From the NCBI RefSeq assembly GCF_963169125.1, contig NC_084795.1, positions 141,583,766-141,647,765 of the forward strand: a stretch of 64,000 nucleotides of DNA. The letters are read 5' to 3'. The stretch's first letter is position 1; every line of letters begins with the position of its first letter. Positions 46,801 to 58,530 of this stretch are shown here, one piece after another. This stretch comes from Humulus lupulus (lineage: Eukaryota; Streptophyta; Magnoliopsida; Rosales; Cannabaceae). Both the position numbers and the translations under genes were made by a program. The notes below the pieces were generated by a model. The model was not told the DNA's origin. It ran no database searches and was given only the letters and a program-made list of their open reading frames with translations.

Positions 46801-48170
46801 TGGGTTTTTCCCTTAAAGTGTAATTATAAATGAACGATTACTGTAAATTAAATAAAGTTAATAATTTGCACTCATATTTGTATTTAATTAAACATGCCAT
46901 CTATCATGAAGATCCAAAATTATAGATGTGGTCTTGAATTAAGTAAATGTAAAAGATATATATAGAAAAGGATTTAATTCATGATAATAATATAAAAATT
47001 GTATGTAATCTCTAAATAAAGTGGAAACTTTATTTAATAAAGATTATGAGTATGATCTATCTTTTGTTTAAGACAGAGCAGTTTATCCAGGCTATCTAGT
47101 GTAGCGACACAAGAAGATAGATGTACCGTATACAATGTAGAATGTATTGGACAGGGACACGATGAAAAAAAGAACTTCTGATAATCTCCATTAAAATATA
47201 AAAGTTCAACATTCATCAATCAATGGTAGTTTGAGACTTGACCTCAATTATGAAGTGAGTAATAAACTCCTATTTTTGCTTTTATGACTTTTTGACTTAT
47301 CACGTAAGGTTCAATATTCCTATGACCAAATTCTTGATATCTTGGAGTAAGAGAAATACAACTGGCTGAGAATATACTTCATAGATATGTAATCTATTCC
47401 TTACATAAATGAAAGCAAATTAGTTGTTCCTTTTAGTGTTGACTTGGGCCTTGAACTTAAAGCGCTCAATTTATGTTAGAGAACAAAAATTTCACTCTAT
47501 AACTAAATTTATAGAATAATGCTCAATTTCTTGTGTATCCTACCAAATAGCATAGACATCCACCTGTCTCCTTCTCTTTGTTCGAGCAATGGTATGGAAT
47601 ATGGTGGGTTAGAAGGCTAAGACGCTATTCGATCTACACATGTTCTACATCTATAAATATGTATTTGAATTTTTCTTTTGTTCAAATTCATGTCACATGA
47701 GAATGAACCCATTCTAGTTATGAATCCTAGAGTGATTCGATCCCATGCTTTAATAATTGTTATTATTGTATTGAAATATTATCCCATGCTCATGCTACAC
47801 TGTCAATCACATGATCAAAACCAACACGTCTGTGGCGGCTAAGGAAATAATAAGGTTGAGGAAGTTCTATAAGAATCTCAGTGTTATTCAAAAAATTTAT
47901 AAATCACTCATTTTCTCTAGTGACAATAATGACGCAATAACGAATACGAAAGAACCTTGAAGACACAAAAGCGCAAAGTACATAGAGAGAAAGTACCACA
48001 TTATTGGGGATGTGTGGTGAAGGCGTGATGTGAAGATGATGAAGATAACATTGGAAGGAAATCTTCATATCCTTTACAAAGATATAAGCAGATTTTATAA
48101 TTGTGAAGCATGTAGAATGAATTATTTTGAGAAGCATGTCTCATTTGTTGGAAAAGGGCAAGTGGCAGTT
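46801..48170. other. AT-rich region downstream of copia pol
   Basis: No coding block. GGAAAAGGGCAAGTGGCAG at 48150-48168 is purine-rich and lies right before the LTR at 48171, as a copia polypurine tract would. Confidence 0.45.
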
Positions 48171-49881
48171 TGTTGGGTTTTATGCCCTTATAAAACCATG
48201 TTGGACATGTAATACGATTTTATATTTTCAATAAAAGGAGTATAAATTATTTACGTTGACAACCGTGTTGCTTGCTTGTTTTATAACATGAATATTGGAA
48301 TAATACAAACATTTATAAAATTAAGAACATATAAATAGTTACAATTATAGTGACTAGATCACAGTGAATTATAATTGTAATTATATGTTCAAAAGAACGA
48401 GTCCTAAGATTAAGTTGGTGCATTGGATTTTCACTGATATGGTAATGTACGATATGATCTACTTACACATTCAGGGTGTGATGTCTTTTCCAAGGAATTT
48501 ACCAAGTATATGGGTACATTGAACTAGGACCGATATTGATTATTCTTAGATAAATAAGTATCGTTGTTATCAAATCTAATCAATGTCACAACGTTGACCA
48601 TAGGTCAAGTTGATCTTAGTTCTAAGTGATAATCTCTTGACTTGTTCCTTACCAGCTTACCCTACGATCTAGCCCTTACTTACATCTTGGAGATTTAGTA
48701 GTGCAATTGAGTGGGAGTATTATTCATAGATATGAAATCTATAGCTTCTGTATGAGAGGTGAAAAGATTACTTCCTTAATAGCTTTGTTCGAAAACGTAA
48801 ATGATTGAGTGCTCATATTTCTGATTAAGGTTACAAATTTATCATTTACAAGGGTCTTAGTGGAAGTTAAGGATAAAATACAAATGAGGGCTAAAATGGT
48901 AATTTTCACCCAACTTGTTAGTAAGTCATCAATAGAGGATTGACTAACTGTAACGATTATAACAACGGATAATGTATTTGTTGTTTGGTATAATACGTTA
49001 TGTGCTCTCAAGAGTCCAATTCCGAGTCTATAGTAGAGTCACAAGGAATTAATAAGATTTGGGCTAATTTATTGTAATAAATAAGCTCATTCGAACTTAT
49101 TGTAGCTTAGGTTCATGGATCCATGGTCCCTATACCGTCTCTAGTAAAACTAGATCTAATAGTTTCAAATAATTAATTCAATTATCAATTAATAATATCG
49201 ATTTTACTGTGTCAACATAAATAAATAACGGTCAACTATTTGTTGGTATTAGGTGAGAATTAGAAATAAGTGAATGTTTGAGAATTTAATTGGAAATACT
49301 TAAAACTGAGTTTTATAGACATTTGGGTAATTTTATTGATATTAACAAGTTAATATTAATATTATTAAAATAAATTAAATAAAGAGACAAAATATAAAAA
49401 GTTATTTTGAACAAGTATTTAATTAATTAAATCAAAAAGGGTCACTACTCTATTTTTTTTTCCCTAACATTAGTCTATAAATATAACCTTAACTGAAGAG
49501 ATTTGGAAAATAGTCATTAAGGTAAAAAAACTCTGTCAAATTACTCAATAGGTTGCCCCTCTATTTCTCTCTTTCTCTATATTTTTTTCATCTCATGCGT
49601 TGAGGCTTAGCCCACCCATTGTTAGATCTAAAATAGAGAAAGGTTTTGAAGACTGTGGTGGTTTTTCTAGGGGTTTGAATTCCTTGCAATACCTAGCATT
49701 CTACCAGGACAAAAGGATAGGGAATTCAAAGGAAGGAGTCATCGTTCGCTGCGTTTTCGTAAGTTTCTGCGTCTTTGTATGCCACGTTATTCTATGATTC
49801 TATTATGTTTTTTGAAAAGTAATAGGGAGCATGCATTTAGATTTAAATTTCAAGATCGTACAGTGTGTCCAAATTTCGTCA
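48171..49881 (+). repeat. copia-type LTR
   Basis: It starts TGTTGGGTTTTATGCCC, typical for a plant copia LTR, after a purine-rich tract; an AATAAAAGG signal follows at about 48228. The end is tentatively at AAGATCGTACA (about 49881). It would be the 3' LTR of the relic at 44301-46800, but no matching 5' LTR was recognised. Confidence 0.55.
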
Positions 49882-50560
49882 GCTTGAGAGTTGTACTCGA
49901 GTCTTGGCGAATCACGATTTGAAAGCCCATAATAATTTTTGCTCTTTGGAACTTAGTGTTGCTTCGCGGGTGCTTGCTCCTCGAGAAGTAACTTTGAGTT
50001 CTTTTTATCTTATGCGCCCAGTCTAGGAGACTTAGGTCTTTGTGACCATGTTTAGGTAACTTATGAGTCGTGGCTGAGTTTAGGCGACTCGAGTCTTGTT
50101 TGCTTAAGTTTAGGCAACTTAAGGCATATACCTGAGTGTAGGTAACTTGAGTCTTGGAGCCCTTTTACCATTTTTGAATTCAGGAACTCAGTATTGCTTC
50201 ATTAATTCTTAGCCCTCGAGAAGTACTCTGAGTTCTATTCTTGTAGGTTATTTAGGTTTATTTGTGACACTAGGATTACTTGTTGGAACTTAGTGTCTCT
50301 TCACGAGTTCTTAGTCCTCGGGAGTTACTTGAGTTCTCCACCATTATAGGCTTTTAATTGAATTTCCTAGGTCATGCTCTGCGAGCAGTTATCACGTATG
50401 GTGACCCCCACCTATGCCCCCTAAGTGATCAGAGACTAGTCTACATTCACTTGTCCAGGCCAGCGAGCGAGTATATCATCAGATAGTAAAACTTAAATAA
50501 ATAAAATTAAAAAAACAAGAACATTATCTGAATTTCTTCTATCATGTTTATTATACAAGA
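49882..50560. repeat. Diverged short repeats downstream of Tat element F pol
   Basis: CTCGAGAAGTAACTTTGAGT (49980), CTCGAGAAGTACTCTGAGT (50216) and CTCGGGAGTTACTTGAGT (50318), and interleaved TTTAGGCGACT / TTTAGGCAACTT / TGTAGGTAACTTG motifs, form an imperfect array. No gene is seen. Confidence 0.5.
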
Positions 50561-50649
50561 ATTTCATTAAGGTTCCTGTATGCTATATATGATTCATAAA
50601 ATTTAGAAATACAATTGCTTGCATCACTGGTAATATCGATCAAGGTGCT

Positions 50650-51600
50650 TTGCATTCCAGGCATGGGGTACTAACTCCCCGTTTAATCAGGCAAACTTGT
50701 ATGTTCCAAGACACACTTGACTTGGTATGGACCTTCCCAACTAGGCCCCAACACTCCAGCAGTTGGGTCTCGGGTTGCCAGGAAAACTCTCCGCAACACA
50801 AAGTCCCCGACCTTGAATTTTTTGTCCTTCACTTTAGAATTGAAGTACTTGGCAACTTTTTGTTAGTAGGACACTACCCATAGTTGTGAAGCTTCTAGGA
50901 GCTCCTGAACAAGGTCCAATGATTCTTGAAGTAAAGAGTGGTTCTTGGTTGGGTCAGAAGTAGCTTGTCGGTGCGTGGAGACTGCAGGCTTAACTGCGAG
51001 CATGGCTTCATACCCGTAAGCCATGGAGAATGGCTAATGGCCAGTGGATGTCCTAGAAGTGGTATGATAACTCATTAACAGTTTAAGCAGCTCCTCGGGC
51101 AAAGCGCCTTTCACGTATTCCAGCCCATTTTTCAAAATGGCTTTATGCGTCTTGTTGACCACTTCCACTTGTCTGTTTTCCTGAGGATGTGCTATTGAGG
51201 AGAAACTCTTACTACTCCATGCCATTCACAGAAGTCAGTAAACAACTCAATGTCGAATTTTAGGCCATTGTCAGAAACTATCTTCCTCGGGGGCTCGTAG
51301 CAACAAACAATGCTATTCATGACGAAGTCCATCGCCTTTTTGGAGGTGATTGTAGCGAGAGGTTCGACCTCAACCCACTTTATGAAGTAGTTGACTGCCA
51401 CAATCGTGTACTTTACTCCTCCCTTTCTTTTGGTCAAGGAACCGATTAGATCAATTCCCTAAACTATAAAGGGCAAGGGACTTATCATTTTAGTGAGCTC
51501 ATTTGGAGGAGCTCGGGGGATATTAGTGTAACGCTGGCATTTGCCACATTTCTTTATTTAACCCATCGAATCGACATTCATCGTAGGCAAGAAGTATCAT
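50650..51600 (-). pseudogene. Integrase of element F
   Basis: 51437-51192 encodes GGVKYTIVAVNYFIKWVEVE and RKIVSDNGLKFDIELFTDFC (second catalytic Asp); 51225-51034 encodes HPQENRQVEVVNKTHKAIL (catalytic Glu) and GALPEELLKLLMSYHTT. The end WVGKVHTKSS-type tail with GLVGKVHTKS near 50740 is disturbed. Several stops. Confidence 0.82.
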
Positions 51601-51846
51601 TATCTTAGAATTTTCTTGGCAGGCCTCTGCTCCAAGAGTGGTCACCACATAACCCTCATGCACTTCTCAGAGGATGAACTTGGCTTCTTGCTCTGACACA
51701 CATCGGATTAGTGGCAATGAATATCCATGCTTGTACAACTTATTGTCCATGATTACGTACCGAGGATCTTGATAAAGTAGATTTGGAGCCACTTTCTTGT
51801 CCTGATGTAGTTCTCTAGAGACAAGGTACTTCAATATGGGTTCCAT

Positions 51847-52368
51847 CTAACAATCTAAGAGTTGGACCATTTCCACTTCCTCAAGAGCTGTGATGCTTGG
51901 AGATGCCCAGTAGTCAATTGGGACAACATGGATCATCTTCACATCCTTGGTTGTAGCTAGCTTTGCTAGAGGATCGACATTCCAATTTTGCTCCACTGGA
52001 ACTTGTCGGATGGTAAACCTTTTCAAATTGTGTAGCATCTCTTGGGTCTTGGCCAAGTTCGTAGCCATCTTTGTTCCTTGAGCCTGGTACTCTCCAAGGA
52101 CCTGGTTCATCACCAGCTGAGAATCACTAAATATCTAGAATCCCTTTGGTTTAAGCTCCAGGATAACTCATAGTCCAGCTATCAAGGCCACATACTCAAC
52201 TTCGTTGTTCAAGGAATTGAACCTGAATCTCGGGGCATTATGAACTCTTTGTCCCTTCAGGGACACCAAGATAAGACTTGCTCTGACCTCGTTCTCGCTA
52301 GAAGACCTATCCACAAATAGCTTCCATACATACCCATCAAGTTGGCCCTCCCCGGGCCTTTCATGCAT
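51847..52368 (-). pseudogene. Second (archaeal-type) RNase H of element F
   Basis: 52368-52168 gives VWKLFVDRSSSENEVRASLI and NNEVEYVALIAGL; 52113-51847 gives NQVLGEYQAQGTKMATNLAK and NWNVDPLAKLATTKD. The first catalytic Asp (FVD) is kept here, unlike element C. Confidence 0.82.
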
Positions 52369-52863
52369 TCCATTGCACTACACGATAAAGTTTGCAAGAG
52401 CTCGAATGGTAAGTGATGTCGAAATGACTAAGTTCAACTGCCCATTTAAAAATTCTTTCAGAGAACACCGACTTTTGGAGGTCTGGCCTTAAAGGGTGAT
52501 TGGTGAGGACTTTGATTGGATGTGCCAGAAAAAAAGGCTTGAGTTTCCTAGGAGCTACTATCAAACAAAAGGCCAACTTATCCATGAGTGGATATCTAAA
52601 CTTCGCCCCTAGGAGTCTAATACTCACATAATAGAAGGGATGTTGGATGCGACCATCCTCACGAACCAGGGCTGCACTAATTGTATTTTTTGAGAAAGCC
52701 ATGTAGAGGTTCACTGTCTACAAGCTTCGACAATATTGGTGGTTTGTCATGTCCACTTTGAGTTGCTGGAAAGCCTGCTCACATTCCTTCATACGTTCAA
52801 ATCTCTAACCTCCTTGGAAGGTGTTGAAGAATGTGGAGATTGGTTAGATACATGGTGAAATTC
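52361..52863 (-). pseudogene. RT end and first RNase H of element F
   Basis: 52714-52361 reads MNLYMAFSKNTISAALVRED, HPFYYVSIRLLGAKFRYPLM, PIKVLTNHPLRPDLQK and ELSHFDITYH. 52863-52720 is degenerate connection sequence. Confidence 0.82.
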
Positions 52864-53585
52864 TGTTAGGCACGAAAAGGTGCTAAATATTAACAATTTC
52901 ACAAAAGTTAACAAGTGAAAGCTAATTTTTGTATAGGCATTTATATATCAACTTTTTGGGTCCAAAATTATTTTCTACAGAATATAAGAGTACCCAAGAA
53001 GTTTGGGAGAATTTAGAGGTGTATTTCTTGGAGTGCGAAAATAGAGGCATCAACAATGCGTCACCCAATGCTTAGACTAAATGAACCAGGTGATGCATCG
53101 CTTGGTCATAGGAGATACAATCCTTCACAAGCGATGGATTGCCTGGTGCCAGGCGAAGCGTCGCTTGGGTCGTTATCGGGTGTCCGTACGGTTACGTAAT
53201 TTAGCTCCAAAACTTAAATTTTGACGTTCTAATCTCATTGGTTGAGTCTAATTAGGGTCCTATCCTATTTAAGGGGTTCATATGAGTTAATTGGCTAATT
53301 GGTGAATTAAGGGGTTCACATAAAATCATAGCTTGTGATTTTATGTTCCTAGGGTTTGTTCTTCAACACAAGTCCACTCTAAACTCTTATCTCATTGTGT
53401 TTATGTAATTTGTGTTTTACTATTTTCAAAGGGTTATTTACTTTTATCTTTTGTCTTTAGTTGTTGTACAAACCAAAGGTTATTCTCAAAGATTGTCGTT
53501 TGCCTTATCCACAATACAAAACCTATATGATTATCAAATGTATATCAAAACGACATTTCTAAATGGTAACTGTGGATGCTCAATA
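52864..53585 (+). repeat. LTR-like sequence
   Basis: It begins TGTTAGGCACGAAAAGGTGC at the exact point where element F coding ends. It contains a GC-rich patch (53050-53180) with repeated GATGCATCGCTTGG / CGAAGCGTCGCTTGGG, and AT-rich remainder. The end is not found. I suggest an LTR, of unknown class. Confidence 0.4.
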
Positions 53586-53589
53586 TACC

Positions 53590-54640
53590 GCGCCCACAAA
53601 AGATCCAAGACGTGCCTAGCCGCGAGGCCCTGCCTCGCTCAGCCATGTCTGGGCGTGAGGCCCCGCTTCACTCTCAGCACACCCACGCGAAGCCACCCTT
53701 GGCCACGCGAGGTCCTTCTCGGCGTCGCACCTCGGCCACCCTAGGCCATGCAAGACCCGTCTCGGCGTCGCGCCTCACCCACGGGAGGCCCTTCTCATCA
53801 TCGCACCTCACCCACGTGAGGCCACCCTCGGCTATGCACGACCCATCTTGGCGTTGTGCCTCGCCCATGTGAGGCCACCCTCGACCACGCAAGGCCCTTC
53901 TCGTCGTCGCACCTCGGCCACGCGGGGCCATCCTCGACCATGCAAGACCCATCTCTGCGTCACGCCTTGCCCACGCGAGGCCCTTCTTGGCGTCGCACCT
54001 CGCCCACGCGAGGCCACCCTCGGCTATGCACGACCCCTCTCAGCATCGCGCCTCAGCCACGCGAGGCCACCCTCGGCCACGCGAGGCCCTTCTCGGTTTA
54101 GCACCTCGGCCACCCGGGGCCACCCTCGGCCACACGAGGCCCTTCTCGGCGTTGCACCTCAGCCACGCGGGGCCACCCTCGGAAATGCAAGACCCATCTC
54201 GGCGTCGCGCCTCGCCCACGCGAGGCCCTTCTCGGCGTCGTACCTCACCCACGCAAGGCCACCCTCGGCTATGCACGACCCGTCTCGGCGTCGTGCCTAG
54301 CCCACGCGAGGCCACCCTCGGCCACGCGAGGCCCTTCTCGGCGTCACACCTCAGCCACGCAAGGCCACCCTCGGCCATGCAAGGCCCATCTCAGTGTCGC
54401 GCCTCGGCCACACAAGGCCACCCTCGGCCACGCGAGGCCCTTCTCGGCGTCGCACCTTGGCCACGCAAGGCCACCCTCAGCCATGCAAGGCCCGTCTCGT
54501 GCTTAGCCTCGGCCACACGAGGCCCAGCGTCCCAGCGCCTCGCAAGCAAGGCCCGTGCCCAGGCGCGGACGCGTCGTCACCCCACCTTGCACTCATCCAC
54601 GACCGCGCGAGGCCCTGAAACCTTTAGATGTAAGGCCACG
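53590..54640 (+). repeat. GC-rich tandem array of about 1 kb
   Basis: Repeated units combine AGGCCCTTCTCGGCGTCGCA, CCTCGGCCACGCGAGGCCAC and CCTCGGCCATGCAAGACCC in varying order; blocks of about 33 and 53 bases alternate into an irregular higher-order unit. It is open in several frames on both strands (up to 220 codons), as expected from the repeat period and composition. It is rich in CG dinucleotides, unlike its surroundings. It probably lies in or near the LTR of element G. Confidence 0.85.
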
Positions 54641-55205
54641 CGTGGATGATGTCAGGGTTCAAGGTGGCCCACAAGAGGCAAAAAGAATATGAACAAGGTA
54701 CCTCTAAAGGGGTACGTGCACGCCTACAGGGATCATGGGGACAAGCCTGACATCTGTACCCGACAAATAGTGGTGGTTGGGAATAGTACGAGGAGTGGCT
54801 ACACCACCATCACGTCTCTGACACCCGTACAAGATAAGTAGTGGAGTCATGACCGGGTACAAAAGCTGAGGTGCTCCCACGAACTCTGACCATGTACCAG
54901 AGCCGACATCACTACCCCTGGAACCACTCTCATGTTAGTGTACTCGTGTACCATCTGGTCCCCTAGACCACCATGTACCCAAGGCCATTAGAGCCTACTA
55001 TAAAATGAACTCTAATTTCACCTGAAAGGGGGTTGGAAAATTTACTGTAGCAAGTGCTTGAGAGTGAATGGAAAATTGATTTCTCCATTGTTGTTCTGCC
55101 ATTATTCTTGAGATATTACTTAAATTTTTAAGGCTATTTTATTGACAGTCTTTACTTTGCAATTTTTTCCAACTTAACTTAGTTGACGAGTTCTCACCGT
55201 CAACA
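54641..55205 (+). repeat. 3' portion of 5' LTR of element G
   Basis: The LTR end CCGTCAACA is fixed by the PBS that follows. Upstream sequence with repeated GTACC/ACCCGTAC motifs and AATTTTTAAGG is LTR-like. The start was not identified; it may lie before the GC-rich array. Confidence 0.6.
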
Positions 55206-55208
55206 GTT

Positions 55209-55226
55209 TTGCGCCGTCTGTGGGAA
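55209..55226 (+). other. Primer binding site of element G
   Basis: TTGCGCCGTCTGTGGGAA matches the site TTGGCGCCGTCTGTGGGAA common in plant Tat elements, minus one G. Confidence 0.75.
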
Positions 55227-55239
55227 CGTAAGTTCCAAG

Positions 55240-56215
55240 CTACTGTTCTACCATTACTTCCGGAAAGAAGAAATTCCAAGGCATTCAAAGCGACTTAGGG
55301 AGCCACGGGAGGTGGAGGTCCACCTTACCAAAGTCCAGCTGAAGGCCTCCATGAAGGACCCTCCTCCACCCAGAGGCGTGGAGCCCCCAAGGGACCCTGG
55401 GGTTCATGAAGGTGATAGAGAGGCCTCGTCACCGACCGCTCCACCTGGAGAGAGTCCTCCAATAGCACCACCAGAAAATGCTAATGAGTTCCCTCTCCCT
55501 AAATCACCACAGGTACCGAACTCCGGCCGGCAAGACCCAGGCCCCTCTACCCGTAGGCGTGATAAGCATCCCCGGGTCCATTCTGTGAGCTCAAGTTCAA
55601 AATCTTGATTCTGTGAAGAAGAAATACGTGAGCTCCACCGTAAGAACCAAAGGTTGGAGACCACCCTGGAGAACATGCAAGAGGTGCTAAATGGCCTATT
55701 GTAGGGTAAGTCAAGCGTGACCTTGCCTAAGAGGAAGGAGAAAGGTTGGGAGGGGGTGGAGACCACCGTACCAGTAGATGATGGGAGGACCCGACACTCT
55801 ACCAGTAACACCCCCCGAGAGAAGCGACGCGAACATCCTGAACCACCGAAGCAGGCCCAAAAACCAGAGCCAAGGACCAACGCTGCCCCTCGCAACAAGG
55901 ACGAGGTCACCTCTAAGAGAGCACCCTCAGATTTACGGGAGGAGCTCAATAAAAAGAGGGCGGGTAAAGGGACCACGCCCCCTATGGCGCCTTGGGAGGG
56001 CAAAGGGGTGGGTGATCCTAACCTGTCTGCTTTAAAGGACTCCCTAAGCAAGAGAAGGCAGAACTTGGACACAGAAATGAAGAGCCTGCGAAGCAAGATC
56101 GTCATCGCCCAAGAGGTCAAATTTTTGAGGAGGAGTTCGACCATGAGTCACCCTTCGTCAGGGAGATCCAGGCCATCAGGCTCCCTGCCAAATTTAAAGA
56201 GCCCCACATGACCCC
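55240..56215 (+). pseudogene. gag N-terminal part of element G
   Basis: It is open from before 55240 to a TGA at 55606-55608 and, in the same frame, 55717-56211. It is proline- and charge-rich and low in complexity (DPPPPRGVEPPRDPG, PEPPKQAQKPEPR), with a helix (IRELHRKNQRLETTLENMQ) between. A frameshift near 56120 separates it from the gag core. The 246-codon opening on the other strand (55404-56144) is a shadow. Confidence 0.65.
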
Positions 56216-56700
56216 CTACGAAGGAAGCACAGATCCAAAATATCATCTAGATACATTTAATGACCTGATGAAGCTGAGGGGAATTGGCAGCGGGGCGAGA
56301 TGTCATTGCTTCGCTGTCACATTAAAAGGACCTGCATACAAATGGTTCAAGAGGCTTAGACCGGGGTCCATCTGATCTTGGCAACAACTTTCTAATGAAT
56401 TCCTCCAGCAGCACCACGCTGTGCGAGACTACGCGATGCTAGGCACCAGCCTCGCCAATGTGAAGCAAGGAGAAAACGAGAGTCTGAAGAGCTATATCCA
56501 CAGGTTCAACATGGAGGTGGCTAAGGTAGGAAGCCTGACCCACCGAGAGCTGAAAATGGCCATCACGGCAGGAGTACGCCCAGGGAGCAAGTTATGGGAT
56601 AACATGCTCAAGAGGGAGGTCACAGACTTAGATGATTTCTACGAGCGGGCACAAAAGTACATTCGCGTGGAGGATGGTCACGAGAACCTCAAGGCTTGAA
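56120..56700 (+). pseudogene. gag core of element G
   Basis: Reads FDHESPFVREIQAIRLP, KFKEPHMTPYEGSTDPKYHL, GPAYKWFKRL, SNEFLQQHHAVRDYAM and YIHRFNMEVAKVGSLTH, the retrotransposon gag domain. TGA stops lie at about 56371 and 56696. Otherwise the frame is the same as the ORF at 56775. Confidence 0.83.
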
Positions 56701-56774
56701 AAGGCCCATCGCCCCCAAAACCTTCAGTCCGGGATAACCAAAACGGTGCAAAGAAGAAGGGGGTTTATGAGGGA

Positions 56775-57827
56775 ATGAGGGATGATCGACCCCGGAAGCA
56801 CCAACGCTCTGATGAGCACACACAGAGCCCCTACACCTTTTACACTGACCTCACCCACTCGAGGGAGGATATTTTCATTACGAACGAAAATCAGGTCCCT
56901 TTCAAAAGGCCCCCGCCAATGAAGAAAGATCGGTCTAAAAGAGACCCCAGCAAGTATTGCCAATATCACAAGGATATCAGCCACACCACCGCGGAGTGCA
57001 ATCATTTGAAGGTGGAAATTGAGGAACTCATCTGCAGAGGATATTTGGGTAGGCATGTGCGCAAGGATAGCCAAAGGCCAGAAGAAGGAGTGTCTCCACC
57101 GCAGGCACGAGAGGTGGCCCCAGAAGTGCAAGGGGAGGTCAGGACCATCTTTGGAGGACCAGGATTCAGAGGCGATTCAAGGAAGGGGCGAGACAAGTAC
57201 GCCAAGGAGGCCCGACGAAGTCCACCACCTTGCGTTTTAAGTTTGGAGCAACGCCCCCCGAAGAGCTTCAAGGGTGAGAATGACTCAATAACTTTCACTG
57301 AAGAAGACGCGCAGGGGGTGCATTTCCCTCATAATGACCCCCTGGTGCTAACTGCCCAGCTTGCTAACATGAGGGTACATCGGGTCTTGGTGGATAACGG
57401 GAGCTCTGTGGACATCTTGTATCGAACGGCACTGGAAAAGATGGGATTGAGCCTCCGTCACCTAAAGCCTTGCACTGCGACTTTGTATGGGTTTACGGGA
57501 GACTCGATGCAACCCCTGGGGGAAATTGAATTAGCCCTCACCATGGGGGAGCAGCCCAGGCAAACCACCGTAATGGTTAACTTTGTCATGGTGGATTGCA
57601 CCTCAGCCTTCAATGCGGTATTAGGGAGATCCTCTCTGAGAGAATTGAAGGCGATAACTTTTGTGTATCACCTAGCTATGAAATTCCCAACCCCCGGGGG
57701 AGTATCATGCGTGAAAGGGGAGCAAAATGAAGTGAGGGAATGCTATAACATGTCCCTCCACGCAGCCACCAAACCATCTATACCGATGACAAAGGTTGTG
57801 TATGAAGGAGCGACCCACACAAGTTAG
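56775..57827 (+). CDS. gag C-terminus and aspartic protease of element G (350-codon open frame)
   Basis: The longest open frame in the window. Residues 62-75 form a C-x2-H-x4-H-x4-C knuckle (CQYHKDISHTTAEC). Residues 203-216 (RVLVDNGSSVDILY) contain the catalytic Asp-Asn-Gly-Ser-Ser of Tat proteases, and residues 280-287 (NAVLGRSS) the C-terminal lobe. The ATG at 56775 is internal to the original gag: the frame upstream continues through a TGA into the gag core, so the start is arbitrary. It stops before RT. It would process Gag, but nothing shows that it is expressed. Confidence 0.75.
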   Translation: MRDDRPRKHQRSDEHTQSPYTFYTDLTHSREDIFITNENQVPFKRPPPMKKDRSKRDPSKYCQYHKDISHTTAECNHLKVEIEELICRGYLGRHVRKDSQRPEEGVSPPQAREVAPEVQGEVRTIFGGPGFRGDSRKGRDKYAKEARRSPPPCVLSLEQRPPKSFKGENDSITFTEEDAQGVHFPHNDPLVLTAQLANMRVHRVLVDNGSSVDILYRTALEKMGLSLRHLKPCTATLYGFTGDSMQPLGEIELALTMGEQPRQTTVMVNFVMVDCTSAFNAVLGRSSLRELKAITFVYHLAMKFPTPGGVSCVKGEQNEVRECYNMSLHAATKPSIPMTKVVYEGATHTS

Positions 57828-58185
57828 ATCCGCACAAGATTGGACCCTCGGGTTACGGAGCCTCTCGAGAAGTGCTACCAGCAAGGCTTCGGCACTCAGG
57901 GCAACAAGAACCTATGTTTAGTTTGTTCCTCGTTGTTTTAGATTAAGTAAGTAAGAATCAAAGAGGCTACCTAGGTAACCTCCTAATTAGATGTAACCCC
58001 TTTTATTTACAAAGTTGGCTATAAACCGCATGCTATGAATGAAATTGTTTGCAACTTCATATGTTGTTTTTCTTCACTACGCAGGCATTAGCCAAAGTGC
58101 CTGCCGAAATAAATTTCACCAAACACATGGGGGGCAGGACAGGAGGCAAAAACATATAGTCAACAGGGGGAACCAAAAAAAAAAA
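57828..58185 (+). other. Spacer after protease of element G
   Basis: It begins with the usual post-protease linker (RTRLDPRVTEPLEKCY) and then loses coding character. Pol is missing here. AAAAAAAAAAGGGGG at 58164-58178 precedes the array. Confidence 0.5.
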
Positions 58186-58189
58186 GGGG

Positions 58190-58530
58190 GCTCCTGAGAA
58201 GGACCCTCTAACGGAGGATCCTAAAAAGGACCCCTTGCCCTCCTAAAAAGGAGGCTCCTAAAAAGGACCCTCTATCAGGAGGATGGTAAAAAGGACCCTT
58301 TAACGGAGGATCCTAAAAAGGACCCCTTGCCCTCCTAAAAAGGAGGCTCCTAAAAAGGACCCTCTATCAGGAGGATGGTAAAAAGGACCCTTTAACAGAG
58401 GATCCTAAAAAGGACCCCTTGCCCTCCTAAAAAGGAGGCTTCTAAAAAGGGCCCTCTAAGAGGAATCTTAAAAAGGGCCCTCTATCAGGAGGACCCTAAA
58501 AATGATCCTTCATCATGAGGACTCAACAGG
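58190..58530 (+). repeat. 92-bp tandem array
   Basis: The unit ACGGAGGATCCTAAAAAGGA and following CCCCTTGCCCTCCTAAAAAGG starts at 58211, 58303 and 58395 (period exactly 92), with degenerate extra units to about 58530. Inside the unit the shorter motif CCTAAAAAGGACCC recurs about four times, so the array is built from a smaller repeat. Confidence 0.9.

Larger units (their letters stand above)
50561..52863 (-). mobile_element. Element F: Tat-lineage gypsy pol fragment, minus strand
   Basis: Minus-strand order from the right: RT/RNase H connection, second RNase H, integrase, C-terminus. Gag, protease and most of RT are absent; the right edge meets an LTR-like sequence at 52864. The organisation matches element C but the sequence differs, so it is a separate family of the same lineage. 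Confidence 0.75.

Noticed and set aside
53412..54649. Several long open frames (up to 220 codons) on both strands
   Set aside because: They overlap in many frames and follow the GC-rich repeat period; they are a result of composition.
55404..56144. 246-codon opening on the minus strand
   Set aside because: Lies opposite gag of element G, whose motifs are recognisable; no known motif on this strand.
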